The notes: a model not told the origin generated them from the sequence alone. Shown: positions 36,257 through 45,393, counted from the stretch's first letter. The stretch is 64,000 nt of DNA from JAAFHB01 sp963675995 (GCA_963675995.2 CAXXIY010000003.1:124001-188000), one strand, 5' to 3'. Numbers and translations are program-made.

Positions 36257-37531
36257 TTACTTCATTCTAAGTGTTGCGGCGTTTTTATGGGCAAAAAGTT
36301 GTTCAGCCTCAGCCATCTCTTCGATTAAAGGTCCCAGATGCATAAATCCCTCACGGGTAATCTCCTGAAAGGTAATTTTCTTACAGAAGCTGTCGACCCC
36401 GATGCCGCTGAACGATTTTGCCCAACCATTCGTTGGAAGGGTGTGGTTTGTCCCTGAGGCATAATCCCCGGCACTTTCGGGAGAATAGTTCCCGATAAAA
36501 ACGGAACCGGCATTCACGATCCGTTCGGCTATCGCGGCAGCCTCTTTCGTTGCAATAATCAGATGTTCGGGGGCATAAAGATTAATCATACTAATCATCT
36601 CCTCCACATCGTTCAACAAAATCGCCCGACTGTTTTCAAGCGCTTTTGTGGCAATGGAAGAACGGGGAAGCGCTTTCAATTGATCCCCCATCACCTTAAC
36701 GACTTTATTAATCAATTGTTCATTAGTCGTCACCAGGATAACCTGACTATCTGGACCATGTTCAGCCTGAGACAAAAGGTCAGCTGCAATAAATTCAGGA
36801 TTGGCAGTCTCATCAGCCATCACTGCCACTTCAGAGGGACCAGCTGGCATATCGATGGCACAATCAGCCATTGCGACAAATTGCTTAGCTGCAGTAACCC
36901 AGGAATTTCCCGGTCCAAACAGTTTATCAACCTTCTGAATCGTCTCTGTACCATAAGCCATAGCTCCAATTGCCTGAATACCGCCTATTTTATATATCTC
37001 AGTAATATGACATACCGAAGCGGCATACAATATGGCCGGATGAATATTTCCCTGTGCATCAGGGGGTGTGCAAAGCACCACTTCGCGGCAACCGGCGATC
37101 ATTGCAGGGATGCCAAGCATCAAAACCGTTGAGAATAAAGGTGCTGATCCACCCGGAATGTATAAACCAACACGTTCGATAGGTACAGATTTCAGCCAGC
37201 ATTTAACTCCGGGCATTGTCTCCACTATGCGGTGAGGGACTTTCTGGATCACATGAAAAGTATCAATATTCTGAGCGGCTACATTAATTGCCCGTTTTAA
37301 GGTCGGGTCAATTGTATTGACTGAGCTGTCGATTTCAAAGCGTTTAACTTTAAAATCAGCAATATCAACATGGTCAAAAAGGTTGGTGTATTCGCGAATT
37401 GCAGCATCTCCCTCCTCCCGGATCTTCGACATCACCTCGCGCACAGTATCCATTTTTCCCGAATTATCGGCTGATGGTCGTTGTATAATTGCCGGCCACG
37501 ATTTAAACAGTGGGTAACGATAGATCTTCAT
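36257..37531 (-). CDS. hisD: Histidinol dehydrogenase
   Basis: A 424-residue zinc enzyme that oxidises histidinol to histidine in two NAD-dependent steps. Family hallmarks are VGLYIPGGSAPLFSTVLMLGIPA, FGPGNSWVTAAKQ, DMPAGPSEV and the C-terminal GTNHTLPTNGWAKSFSG with the catalytic and zinc-binding residues. hisG ends 11 bp upstream. Confidence 0.98.
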   Translation of the reverse strand: MKIYRYPLFKSWPAIIQRPSADNSGKMDTVREVMSKIREEGDAAIREYTNLFDHVDIADFKVKRFEIDSSVNTIDPTLKRAINVAAQNIDTFHVIQKVPHRIVETMPGVKCWLKSVPIERVGLYIPGGSAPLFSTVLMLGIPAMIAGCREVVLCTPPDAQGNIHPAILYAASVCHITEIYKIGGIQAIGAMAYGTETIQKVDKLFGPGNSWVTAAKQFVAMADCAIDMPAGPSEVAVMADETANPEFIAADLLSQAEHGPDSQVILVTTNEQLINKVVKVMGDQLKALPRSSIATKALENSRAILLNDVEEMISMINLYAPEHLIIATKEAAAIAERIVNAGSVFIGNYSPESAGDYASGTNHTLPTNGWAKSFSGIGVDSFCKKITFQEITREGFMHLGPLIEEMAEAEQLFAHKNAATLRMK

Positions 37532-37542
37532 GACAATATCAC

Positions 37543-38403
37543 TTACAAAATCATTTTCTCAATGGGTAAGACAAGTATCCCTTCGGCGCCATTTTTCTTC
37601 AGATTGCCAATTACTTCCCAAAACTCCTTTTCATTGATCACCGAATGCAGAGAACTCCAACCGCTGCGGGCCAGAGGCATTATAGTCGGAGAGGTCATTC
37701 CAGGTAACACTTCGATAATTTGATCCAATTTATCATTTGGAGCATTCAGGAGAATGTACTTTTTTCCCCGACCTTTTTCGACTGCTTCAATTCGGAAAAT
37801 CAGTTCATCCAGGATGGCTTGTTTCTCCTTTGGGAGATTGGGAGTAGCGACCAAAACCGCTTCTGAATCCATAACCACCAACACCTCTTTTAAACGGTTA
37901 CTCACAAGCGTACTTCCAGAACTGACAATATCAAAAATAGCATCAGCGAGACCAATTCCCGGAGCGATCTCAACCGATCCGGCAATAAAGTGGATATCGG
38001 CTTCAATATGGTTAGCCTGCAAAAAATCCCTCAAAATCCGGGGATAGGAGGTGGCAATTTTCTTTCCTGAAAACCATTCAAGACCAGGATATTCCAAATC
38101 TTTGGGAATCGCCAGGGAGAGCCGGCATTTACTGAATCCAAGGTGCTTGATTACGTCAACAACCTTTTGTTGTTCCATCACCTCATTTTTACCTACAATG
38201 CCAATGTCGGCAACGCCATCTGCAACGCATTGGGGAATATCATCATCGCGAAGGAACAACGCTTCCAGAGGGAAATTCTTGGCGGCTGAAATTAACCTTC
38301 GGCTACTTGCTATGAGCTTGATACTTGTTTCGCCAAGTAAGGTCATTGAATCTTCATTTAACCGTCCTTTCGTTTGAATAGCAATTCTTAAGATCGAATC
38401 CAT
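37543..38403 (-). CDS. hisG: ATP phosphoribosyltransferase, long form
   Basis: A 286-residue HisG carrying out the first committed step (ATP plus PRPP). Its length and C-terminal domain (from about residue 212: GRGKKYILLNAPNDKLDQI...PGMTSPTIMPL) identify the long, histidine-feedback-regulated form that needs no HisZ. The catalytic part contains GIVGKNEV and DIVSSGSTLVSNRLKE. It is the first gene of the operon, directly behind the His attenuator. Confidence 0.97.
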   Translation of the reverse strand: MDSILRIAIQTKGRLNEDSMTLLGETSIKLIASSRRLISAAKNFPLEALFLRDDDIPQCVADGVADIGIVGKNEVMEQQKVVDVIKHLGFSKCRLSLAIPKDLEYPGLEWFSGKKIATSYPRILRDFLQANHIEADIHFIAGSVEIAPGIGLADAIFDIVSSGSTLVSNRLKEVLVVMDSEAVLVATPNLPKEKQAILDELIFRIEAVEKGRGKKYILLNAPNDKLDQIIEVLPGMTSPTIMPLARSGWSSLHSVINEKEFWEVIGNLKKNGAEGILVLPIEKMIL

Positions 38404-38414
38404 GTGTCTAAATT

Positions 38415-38447
38415 AAAAAAGGCCTACCTGATTGATAAGGTAAGCCT
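38415..38447 (-). terminator. Attenuator terminator of the histidine operon
   Basis: On the minus strand AGGCTTACCT and AGGTAGGCCT form a 10-bp stem with one wobble pair around an 8-nt loop, followed by six T. The upstream segment GGTGAGCC (38484-38491, next to the leader stop codon) can instead pair with GGCTTACC of the stem. TTGGTA/TACCAA pairing extends that alternative fold, giving a mutually exclusive antiterminator. Confidence 0.9.
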
Positions 38448-38491
38448 GTGTTTTGGTAATATGATTATGGACGTACCAACCCCGGCTCACC

Positions 38492-38539
38492 TTATGGCAA
38501 GTGATGATGATGTCCTTTATAAATACTGATCTTTATCAT
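38492..38539 (-). CDS. hisL: His leader peptide (15 aa)
   Basis: The minus strand encodes MIKISIYKGHHHHLP and a TAA stop, with four consecutive histidine codons (CAT CAT CAT CAC). It begins about 20 nt after the predicted transcription start and ends directly before the antiterminator arm. When charged His-tRNA is scarce, a ribosome stalled on the His codons would favour the antiterminator and expression of hisG. When His is plentiful, the terminator forms. This is a classical ribosome-mediated attenuator. Confidence 0.95.
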   Translation of the reverse strand: MIKISIYKGHHHHLP

Positions 38540-38565
38540 TCTTTAATTAATAATGCAATATTAAA

Positions 38566-38599
38566 CAAAATTCAGATTGAAACATCCAAATAGCAAAAA
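38566..38599 (-). promoter_or_regulatory. Candidate histidine operon promoter
   Basis: On the minus strand TTTTTG, a 20-nt spacer and GAATTTTG give a near-consensus element; the first T of TAnnTTTG is replaced by G. It places the transcription start about 20 nt before the leader peptide. Confidence 0.4.
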
Positions 38600-38626
38600 T
38601 GAATGTTAAATTTTGATTAATTGTAG

Positions 38627-38656
38627 TTGCAATCGATTGCGCATTCTCTATCTTTG
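38627..38656 (+). promoter_or_regulatory. Bacteroidota-type promoter for the GH105 gene
   Basis: TTG at 38627-38629, a 19-nt spacer and TATCTTTG at 38649-38656 match the consensus fully. The start would be near 38663, 20 bases before the ATG at 38683. It is divergent from the histidine promoter. Confidence 0.65.
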
Positions 38657-38682
38657 CATCCGGTAACCAAAAAAATCGTAGG

Positions 38683-39795
38683 ATGTCAAAGAAATTATCT
38701 GCACTGCTATTGCTTCTTCTAATTGTCGGATCAAGTTTTTCAAAAACAGAGAACAACAAAAAATTATTTACCCGAAGGTATATCAAAACAACCTTGAAAA
38801 ATGTAACATCCTGGCAACTTAAAAACCCAAAACATGAACTTACTGACTGGACCAATGGCGCCTTTTATGCCGGTATTTCAGCAGCCTGGAAGACAACGGG
38901 ATCGAAGGCCATTTATCAGTCAATGCTTGACATGGGAAAATCGACTCACTGGAAACCAGGATTACGATGGCATCATGCCGATGATATTGCAATTTGTCAG
39001 ACCTATTTGGATCTCTATAAAGTAGAGAAAAAGCAAGAGATCATTCAGCCATTTATTGATACATTGGCTGTTTTTATGAACAAGCCCTATCCCATAAAAG
39101 AGGGTGAGAAAATCAAGGTAATTAGCTGGTGGTGGTGTGATGCGCTCTTTATGGCCCCCCCGGCAATGGTTAAACTTAGCATTGCAACCGGTAATGATAG
39201 TTATCTGAAATACAGTGATCGGTTATTCCGGGAAACCTGTGCACTTCTTTATGATAAGGAAGAGCATCTTTTTGCACGAGACCTGAGATATGTGATTAAA
39301 AATGACGGGGAAGACCTCAGGGAAGCAAACGGTAAAAAAATATTCTGGTCGCGCGGAAACGGATGGGTGATGGGTGGCATTGTAAGGGTTCTGCAGGAGT
39401 TGCCGATGAACTATGCCGGACGGGATTTTTACATTAACCTGCTACATCAGATGTCAGCACGGCTTAAGGAACTTCAGCAATCTGACGGAATGTGGCGTGC
39501 AAGTTTACTGGATCCCGATTCATATCCTGGTGGAGAGGTAAGTGGATCAGGGTTTGACTGTTATGCAATTGCCTGGGGAATTAACAACGGCATTCTGGAT
39601 AAAGCGACTTACTTACCTGTAGTCGAAAAAGCCTGGATCGGATTGAATAAATGTGTCGGGAAAGACGGCCATGTTGGCTGGGTACAGCCAATCGGAGGTG
39701 ATCCCAGGAAGAATTTCAATGCAGAAAGCTGGGAAGTTTATGGTTCAGGAGCTTTTCTGTTAGCCGGTAGTGAAGTAATTAAGCTGAAAAGATAA
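38683..39795 (+). CDS. Glycoside hydrolase family 105 / unsaturated glycuronyl hydrolase
   Basis: A 370-residue (alpha/alpha)6-barrel enzyme with a signal peptide (LSALLLLLLIVGSSFS). GLRWHHADDIAICQ, WWWCDALFMAPPAMVKL (with the Asp proposed as catalytic in GH105/GH88), WSRGNGWVMGG and GGEVSGSGFDCYAIAWG are family landmarks. Such enzymes hydrate and release the unsaturated uronic sugar left by pectin or other polysaccharide lyases. It stands alone with its own promoter. No lyase gene is in the window, so the substrate (rhamnogalacturonan or other) is not fixed. Confidence 0.9.
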   Translation: MSKKLSALLLLLLIVGSSFSKTENNKKLFTRRYIKTTLKNVTSWQLKNPKHELTDWTNGAFYAGISAAWKTTGSKAIYQSMLDMGKSTHWKPGLRWHHADDIAICQTYLDLYKVEKKQEIIQPFIDTLAVFMNKPYPIKEGEKIKVISWWWCDALFMAPPAMVKLSIATGNDSYLKYSDRLFRETCALLYDKEEHLFARDLRYVIKNDGEDLREANGKKIFWSRGNGWVMGGIVRVLQELPMNYAGRDFYINLLHQMSARLKELQQSDGMWRASLLDPDSYPGGEVSGSGFDCYAIAWGINNGILDKATYLPVVEKAWIGLNKCVGKDGHVGWVQPIGGDPRKNFNAESWEVYGSGAFLLAGSEVIKLKR

Positions 39796-39804
39796 TTCGG
39801 TAAA

Positions 39805-41211
39805 TTAAAAATAGCTTGAGCCATCCCAGCAATGTGTACACAGCTTTTCTTTGGGTAAACCGATAGCTTCTACCAGGTCATCAAGTTTCTGAAATTTCAA
39901 GGTTGTCAGATCCAAATTCTTACGAATCTGCTCAACCATTGCAACATATTTTGGATTATTGCTGTCGGAATACTCGCTCATGTCTGAATTCACTTTCCCA
40001 TCCAATTGTTCAACCGCTTTGTGAGTGGCAAGGTCCAGATTTGACCGGGAACGGCTGAAATTCAGAAACTCACACGGATAAGTAAGTGGAGGACAGGCGA
40101 TACGCATATGCACCTCCTGAATACCGGCATGGTGCAGGTCGCGAACGTTATCCTTGAGCTGAGTTCCCCGAACAATGGAGTCGTCAAGAAAAATTCCGCA
40201 TTTATTTTTTATAATTGCTTTATTTGGAAGCAATTTCATTTTAGCTACCAGATCACGCGTGGACTGATTCTGAGGCATAAAACTCCGTGGCCAGGTTGGG
40301 GTGTATTTTGCATATGGTCTTTTAAGCGGAATTCGCTTTTCGTTGCTGTAACCCATGGCATGACCTACTCCAGAATCAGGAATTCCGGCAACAAAATCGG
40401 CATCAATTGTATCCTCTTTTGCCAGTGCAGCCCCACATTTGTAGCGGCATTCGTCTACATTGATTCCTTCATAAAAAGATGGCGGATAACCGTAATAGAC
40501 CCAGAGGAAAGAGCAAATCTGCATTTTTTTTCCTGGTTTTCTCAATTGAACACAGCCATCCAGCGTCAGAGATATGACTTCTGCAGGACCGAGATACCTC
40601 TCAATCTCAAAGTCGAGATTAGGAAATGCACAAGTTTCAAAACTAACAGCATAACTATTATCGCGTTTTCCAATGATGACAGGGGTTCTCCCAAGCCGGT
40701 CGCGTGCAGCAATAATACGGTCATTGGTCAAAATCAGAATAGAACATGAGCCCTTTACCTGTTGGTAAACATTATCAATTCCGGATGCAAAATCATCACT
40801 TTCAGCAATCAGCATCGCAACTAATTCGGTAGGATTTACCGAACCCTGACTGGTCTCGGAAAAGGTGCGGTGTGCCTTCATAAAACGCGCTTCGAGTTCT
40901 GAAATATTCGCAATCTTCCCTACCGTAGCCACCGCAAATCTTCCCAAGTGTGAAGTTACCAGGATTGGCTGAGCTTCTGAATCGCTGATTACACCAATTC
41001 CAATTTTTCCTTTAAAACCGGCAATATCCCCTTCAAACTTATTACGGAAGTAACCATCTTCCAGACTGTGAATTGCCCGTTGAAAACCCTTTTCTTCAGA
41101 GTAGAAAGCCAGACCTGCCCTTTTTGTTCCCAGGTGAGAATGATAATCTGTCCCGTAGAAAACATCGGCGACACAATCTTCATTTGAAATGCATCCGAAA
41201 AATCCACTCAT
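39805..41211 (-). CDS. Amidophosphoribosyltransferase-like protein with degenerate glutaminase domain
   Basis: A 468-residue PurF homolog. The C-terminal phosphoribosyltransferase domain keeps the PRPP loop (FLDDSIVRGTQL) and CGIPDSG-like AGIPDSGVG. Cysteines in QICSF, ACPP and CTHC resemble those that hold the Fe-S cluster in PurF. The N-terminal Ntn-hydrolase domain has lost what glutamine hydrolysis needs. It starts MSGFFGC, with Ser2 where PurF has the catalytic Cys, and the HNGN segment reads TVGK. It may use free ammonia or have another role. A similar paralog occurs in Bacteroides, as I recall. It is the last gene on the minus strand of this cluster, 62 bp after argE. Confidence 0.85.
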   Translation of the reverse strand: MSGFFGCISNEDCVADVFYGTDYHSHLGTKRAGLAFYSEEKGFQRAIHSLEDGYFRNKFEGDIAGFKGKIGIGVISDSEAQPILVTSHLGRFAVATVGKIANISELEARFMKAHRTFSETSQGSVNPTELVAMLIAESDDFASGIDNVYQQVKGSCSILILTNDRIIAARDRLGRTPVIIGKRDNSYAVSFETCAFPNLDFEIERYLGPAEVISLTLDGCVQLRKPGKKMQICSFLWVYYGYPPSFYEGINVDECRYKCGAALAKEDTIDADFVAGIPDSGVGHAMGYSNEKRIPLKRPYAKYTPTWPRSFMPQNQSTRDLVAKMKLLPNKAIIKNKCGIFLDDSIVRGTQLKDNVRDLHHAGIQEVHMRIACPPLTYPCEFLNFSRSRSNLDLATHKAVEQLDGKVNSDMSEYSDSNNPKYVAMVEQIRKNLDLTTLKFQKLDDLVEAIGLPKEKLCTHCWDGSSYF

Positions 41212-41273
41212 AGTTTAGCTTTAATAAAAGTTTAGTTCTAATAAAAAGTAAAGATACAGGAATAATAGAAATA

Positions 41274-42338
41274 TCAGAATTTCAGACCTTCCAAAAGTCG
41301 GATATAAGAGGAAATCCCCTCCTCTATTTCAGAGAACAAAATATATTCATTGGCTGTGTGTGACCTTGCAGAATCTCCAGGTCCCATTTTTACGGAGGGA
41401 TAAGGGATAACTGCCTGATCGGAGGTGGTTGGCGAGCCATACATGGGCAATCCCATTTCAAGTCCACGCTTTACTAATGGGTGATCAGCCCTGATCCCTG
41501 AAGAGTTAAGCCTGAAAGAGCGGGAACGAACTTCAGATTGGATCAGTGTTGAAATAATCTGATAGACCTCTTCGTTGGAATAACATTCATTTGTGCGCAC
41601 ATCAACCACAAAACGGCATGAATCGGGAACGACATTGTGTTGCTGCCCCGCTTCAATCACCGTGACAGTTAATTTGACAGGTCCCAGTAGGGGTGATTCT
41701 TTGGGGAACTGATATTCCTGAAGAATCTGTATATCTTTGATTGCTTTATAAATCGCATTCTCCCCTTCATTACGGGCGGCATGACCTGCTCTCCCCTTTG
41801 CTTCACAGTCGAGAACCATCAGCCCTTTTTCAGCGATTGCGATATGCATTTGAGTTGGTTCGCCCACAATGGCAAGGTCAATCTTTCCCAATTGATCCAA
41901 AACGGAGGCTACCCCATTTTCTCCCGAAATCTCCTCTTCAGCACTGGCACAAAAAATAAGGTTAAAAGGCAAATCCCTTGTTTCAAAAAAATACCGGAAA
42001 GCACCTAATAAGGCCACAACAGATGCTCCTGCATCGTTGCTGCCAAGTCCGGTAATCCGGTCATCCTCAACGGTTGCTTTGTAAGGTTCATAGGTATATC
42101 CTTTGGCAGGACGAACAGTATCGACATGCGAATTGAGTAATATCACCGGATTACCATCGGTCCAATTCGCACTTCGCATCCACAGATTATTCCCGCTACG
42201 TTCAGGATGGAGTCCCCAGGAAATACATTTCTCCTGCAAGTAATCGGTCACCTCCTTCTCCTGACGACTTAACGAAGGAATTTCGATCATGGCTTTTAAC
42301 AGTTCAACACTTTCGGATACTATTTTTTCTCTCAGCAT
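41274..42338 (-). CDS. argE: M20-family deacylase of arginine synthesis (ArgE-type)
   Basis: A 354-residue zinc-dependent M20 amidohydrolase. Metal and catalytic motifs are LLNSHVDTVRP, GLGSNDAGAS and CASAEEEISGENG, with the His ligand in ARSHTANEY. It lies 3 bp after argB in the arginine cluster, so it most likely removes the N-acyl group from acylornithine or acylcitrulline. Given the ArgF' type next to it, acylcitrulline is the expected substrate, with succinyl as the probable acyl group. Family members such as DapE share the fold, so the assignment relies partly on context. Confidence 0.9.
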   Translation of the reverse strand: MLREKIVSESVELLKAMIEIPSLSRQEKEVTDYLQEKCISWGLHPERSGNNLWMRSANWTDGNPVILLNSHVDTVRPAKGYTYEPYKATVEDDRITGLGSNDAGASVVALLGAFRYFFETRDLPFNLIFCASAEEEISGENGVASVLDQLGKIDLAIVGEPTQMHIAIAEKGLMVLDCEAKGRAGHAARNEGENAIYKAIKDIQILQEYQFPKESPLLGPVKLTVTVIEAGQQHNVVPDSCRFVVDVRTNECYSNEEVYQIISTLIQSEVRSRSFRLNSSGIRADHPLVKRGLEMGLPMYGSPTTSDQAVIPYPSVKMGPGDSARSHTANEYILFSEIEEGISSYIRLLEGLKF

Positions 42339-42341
42339 ATA

Positions 42342-43118
42342 TCACAGCACTAATCTTGTTCCTCGTAAACCGCCTGAAATACCCTGGGCATTTGTGATCA
42401 CCACAGCTGTCACTCCGCTCCGTAAGGCATTGAATCCATTTTCAAGTTTAGGGATCATTCCACCTGTGATTATACCCTGAATTTTGAGATCTTCAAAAAG
42501 TTGAGGATCCATTTCGGGTATAACTGATTTCTCGTCATCTTCGTCCATTAATACTCCCGCCTTCTCGAAACAGAATATTAATCGCAGTTCATATCTGCTA
42601 CACAAGGTTGTTGCAAGTTCTGAGGCAATTGTATCGGCATTGGTATTGAGTAAAGATCCTTTACCGTCGTGGGTGATCGGGGCAATCACAGGAACAGCAC
42701 CGTTACCGAGTAAATCGGCTAATGCCTGTGCATTGACCCATTTGATATCTCCGACAAAACCATAATCAATGGCTCCGACGGGTCGTTTTACAGCTCTGAT
42801 AATATCAAGGTCTGCACCAGAAAGACCTATGGCATTGTTTCCTAATGCCTGTAATCCTGCGACAACATTTTTATTCACTAAGCCGGCATAGACCATCGTG
42901 GCTACTTTCAGTGTTTCAGCGTCTGTAATACGCCGTCCCTCCACAATTTTGGTCTCAATCCCGAGTTTTTCGGCGAGTGCTGTTGCACTTTTCCCCCCGC
43001 CATGAACAAGAATCTTCCCACCTGCAATGCGCGAAAAGTCCTTTAATAACGTTCGCAGCGAGACCTCCTCCTCGACGATCTTACCACCTACCTTAATGAT
43101 TATCAAATGTTCTCTCAT
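42342..43118 (-). CDS. argB: N-acylglutamate kinase
   Basis: A 258-residue amino-acid kinase. IIKVGGKIVEEE, LVHGGGKSATALAEKLG and the C-terminal GGMIPKLENGFNALRSGV are family signatures. It is short and lacks the N-terminal helix of arginine-inhibited kinases, so feedback inhibition by arginine is not expected. It starts directly after argF' (1 bp apart). It may act on N-succinylglutamate, given the neighbouring ArgF'. Confidence 0.96.
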   Translation of the reverse strand: MREHLIIIKVGGKIVEEEVSLRTLLKDFSRIAGGKILVHGGGKSATALAEKLGIETKIVEGRRITDAETLKVATMVYAGLVNKNVVAGLQALGNNAIGLSGADLDIIRAVKRPVGAIDYGFVGDIKWVNAQALADLLGNGAVPVIAPITHDGKGSLLNTNADTIASELATTLCSRYELRLIFCFEKAGVLMDEDDEKSVIPEMDPQLFEDLKIQGIITGGMIPKLENGFNALRSGVTAVVITNAQGISGGLRGTRLVL

Positions 43119-43119
43119 A

Positions 43120-44064
43120 TTACCCTCCCAAAATCAATTTTAAAACTGTCTGGGCCGAATATACACGATTTTCTGCTTCATCAATCACTATTGAAGAAGT
43201 TCCATCCAGCACCTCATCTGAGACAATCATATTTCGCCGAACCGGAAGGCAATGCATAAACTTAGCGTTATTGGTAAGCGCCATTTTTTCTGCCGTGACG
43301 GTCCAATTCCTATCCTTTGAAAGAATCTCCCCATACTCGGTATAAGATGACCAGTTCTTGGCATAAATAAAATCTGCCCCTTCAAAAGCTTTATTCTGAT
43401 CATATTCTACCTTAATATCTCCCATAAACTTAGCATCCAACTCATAGCCCTCAGGATGCGTCACAACCAGATCGTAATCCGTCTGGCGCATCCACTCCAC
43501 AAAAGAATTGGGTACTGCCTGTGGAAGTGCGCGCGGGTGGGGAGCCCAGCTCATAACCACTTTGGGACGCGGCTTTGTTTTGTATTCTTCAATGGTCATA
43601 TGATCAGCAAAGCTTTGCAATGGATGACGTGTGGCAGCTTCCATACTCACAATCGGGACACCCGCATACTGAATAAATTGGTTAAGAATTTTTTCGTTGT
43701 AATCATCCTCCTTACTATCAAAACCGGCGAAAGCCCTTACTCCAATGATGTCGCAGTATCTTCCAATAACAGGGATCGCCTCCAGCATATGTTCCGCCTT
43801 ATCGCCATCCATTACAACGCCCAGTTCACTCTCGAGGCGCCAGCCATCCTGATTTACGTTTAAGACCATCGTATTCATTCCAAGGTTCATAGCAGCCTTC
43901 TGAGTACTAAGCCTGGTACGAAGGCTCGCATTGAAGAAAATCAGCACCATCGTTTTGTTTTTTCCAAGATGTTGAAATTGGTAAGGATTGCTCTTAATTT
44001 CCCGTGCTGTCCTAATTGCTTCCGCCAGATTGGGAAGATCATAAACTGAAGTAAAATGTTGCAT
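43120..44064 (-). CDS. argF': N-acyl-L-ornithine transcarbamylase (SOTCase type)
   Basis: A 314-residue transcarbamylase of the ArgF' group. The carbamoyl phosphate motif is SLRTRLSTQKA, not the STRTR of OTCases. The specific segments VVMDGDKAEHM, MEAATRHPLQSFAD and MHCLPVRRNMIVSD match the acylornithine enzymes. Residue 90, in GDKAEH, is Ala. This position is Pro90 in Bacteroides fragilis succinylornithine transcarbamylase and Glu92 in the Xanthomonas acetylornithine enzyme. As I recall the published mutants, small residues there give the succinyl preference. It carbamoylates N-succinylornithine (predicted) to N-succinylcitrulline. It is preceded by proA and followed by argB. Confidence 0.93.
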   Translation of the reverse strand: MQHFTSVYDLPNLAEAIRTAREIKSNPYQFQHLGKNKTMVLIFFNASLRTRLSTQKAAMNLGMNTMVLNVNQDGWRLESELGVVMDGDKAEHMLEAIPVIGRYCDIIGVRAFAGFDSKEDDYNEKILNQFIQYAGVPIVSMEAATRHPLQSFADHMTIEEYKTKPRPKVVMSWAPHPRALPQAVPNSFVEWMRQTDYDLVVTHPEGYELDAKFMGDIKVEYDQNKAFEGADFIYAKNWSSYTEYGEILSKDRNWTVTAEKMALTNNAKFMHCLPVRRNMIVSDEVLDGTSSIVIDEAENRVYSAQTVLKLILGG

Positions 44065-44133
44065 ATTGTATGAAAAAAATTGTAATCTTTTAAATTTTCA
44101 GGTTTAGACAAACCAAAAATCCAGAATTTTCAA

Positions 44134-45387
44134 CTATGGACGTATTTGTCCTTCACCTTCGACAAGCCATTTATAACTCGTCAACTCCTCGAGAGCCATC
44201 GGTCCTCGGGCATGGAGTTTCTGCGTACTAATCCCTATTTCAGCCCCTAATCCAAATTGTGCACCATCAGTAAAAGCGGTACTTGCATTTACATAAACAG
44301 CGGCTGCATCAACCACTTTAAGAAACAAATCACACTTTAACCGATCCTCTGAGATAATTGCTTCACTGTGCTTTGAGCTAAATTTTGTGATATGTGCGAC
44401 AGCCTCATCAAACGAAGCGACACTTTTTATGGCCATTTTATAGGATAGAAATTCTGTTCCAAACGATTCGCTGGACACCGGTTTCAGCAGATGATCAGGA
44501 TAAACTCCTTCCAGAACCTCATAGGATTGTTTATCGGCAAAAATCTCCACATCGCTCTTGCTTAACAAATTTGTAATTTGGGGCAGATCACCCAGCCTCG
44601 AATTGTGAATAACAAGGCAATCCAGGGCATTACAAACACTAACCCGACGCGTCTTTGCATTATTGATAATCTGAATCCCTTTATCAAGGTCGCCAGATTC
44701 GTCAAAATAGGTATGACATATTCCCGCACCTGTTTCAATAACGGGAATCGTAGCGTGTTGACGAACATAGTCGATCAATCCCTGACTTCCGCGGGGAATA
44801 ATCAAATCGACGAAACCTCTGGCATTCAGTAATTCGGTTGTAGCCTCCCTTCCAGCCGGAAGAAGCGCCAGAATATTTCTATTGATATTATTCAAATCCA
44901 ACACGTTGTGTATGATGCTTACAATTGCCTGATTCGAATAAATGGCATCACTTCCCCCTTTTAAAATACAGGCATTTCCAGACTTTAAACAAAGGGAAAA
45001 GACGTCGAATGTAACATTGGGGCGCGCTTCGTAAACAATTCCGATCACGCCAAACGGAACAGATACTCTCGAAATTTTTAATCCGTTTGGCCTTACCGTA
45101 TTGGAAAGCACCCTTCCAAGTGGTGAAGGCAACGAGGCAACATTACGGATATCGTCAGCAATACTTCTGATCCGGTCGGCTGTAAGCTTTAAACGATCGA
45201 ATTTGGGGTCCGAATTTTCCATTCTGGCCAGATCTTTCTGGTTTTCGCGAAGAATGAATCCGGTGCTCTTATCAGCTGCATCGGCAATCCTAAGGAGCAC
45301 ATCGTTAATTTTCTCGACACTCAGCAGGTTTAAAGCCCGACTTGCGGTTAAAGTATTTTGAAATTGTTCGTGGAAATTCATAAACAT
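44134..45387 (-). CDS. proA: Gamma-glutamyl phosphate reductase
   Basis: A 417-residue aldehyde-dehydrogenase-like enzyme of proline synthesis. PFGVIGIVYEARPNVT, ILKGGSDAIYSNQ and the catalytic Cys in RRVSVCNALDCLVIH are typical. It ends with FGLGAEIGISTQKLHARGPM. A second ATG two codons downstream is an equally possible start. It lies 6 bp after proB, so the two are translated from one message. Confidence 0.97.
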   Translation of the reverse strand: MFMNFHEQFQNTLTASRALNLLSVEKINDVLLRIADAADKSTGFILRENQKDLARMENSDPKFDRLKLTADRIRSIADDIRNVASLPSPLGRVLSNTVRPNGLKISRVSVPFGVIGIVYEARPNVTFDVFSLCLKSGNACILKGGSDAIYSNQAIVSIIHNVLDLNNINRNILALLPAGREATTELLNARGFVDLIIPRGSQGLIDYVRQHATIPVIETGAGICHTYFDESGDLDKGIQIINNAKTRRVSVCNALDCLVIHNSRLGDLPQITNLLSKSDVEIFADKQSYEVLEGVYPDHLLKPVSSESFGTEFLSYKMAIKSVASFDEAVAHITKFSSKHSEAIISEDRLKCDLFLKVVDAAAVYVNASTAFTDGAQFGLGAEIGISTQKLHARGPMALEELTSYKWLVEGEGQIRP

Positions 45388-45393
45388 TTTTAA

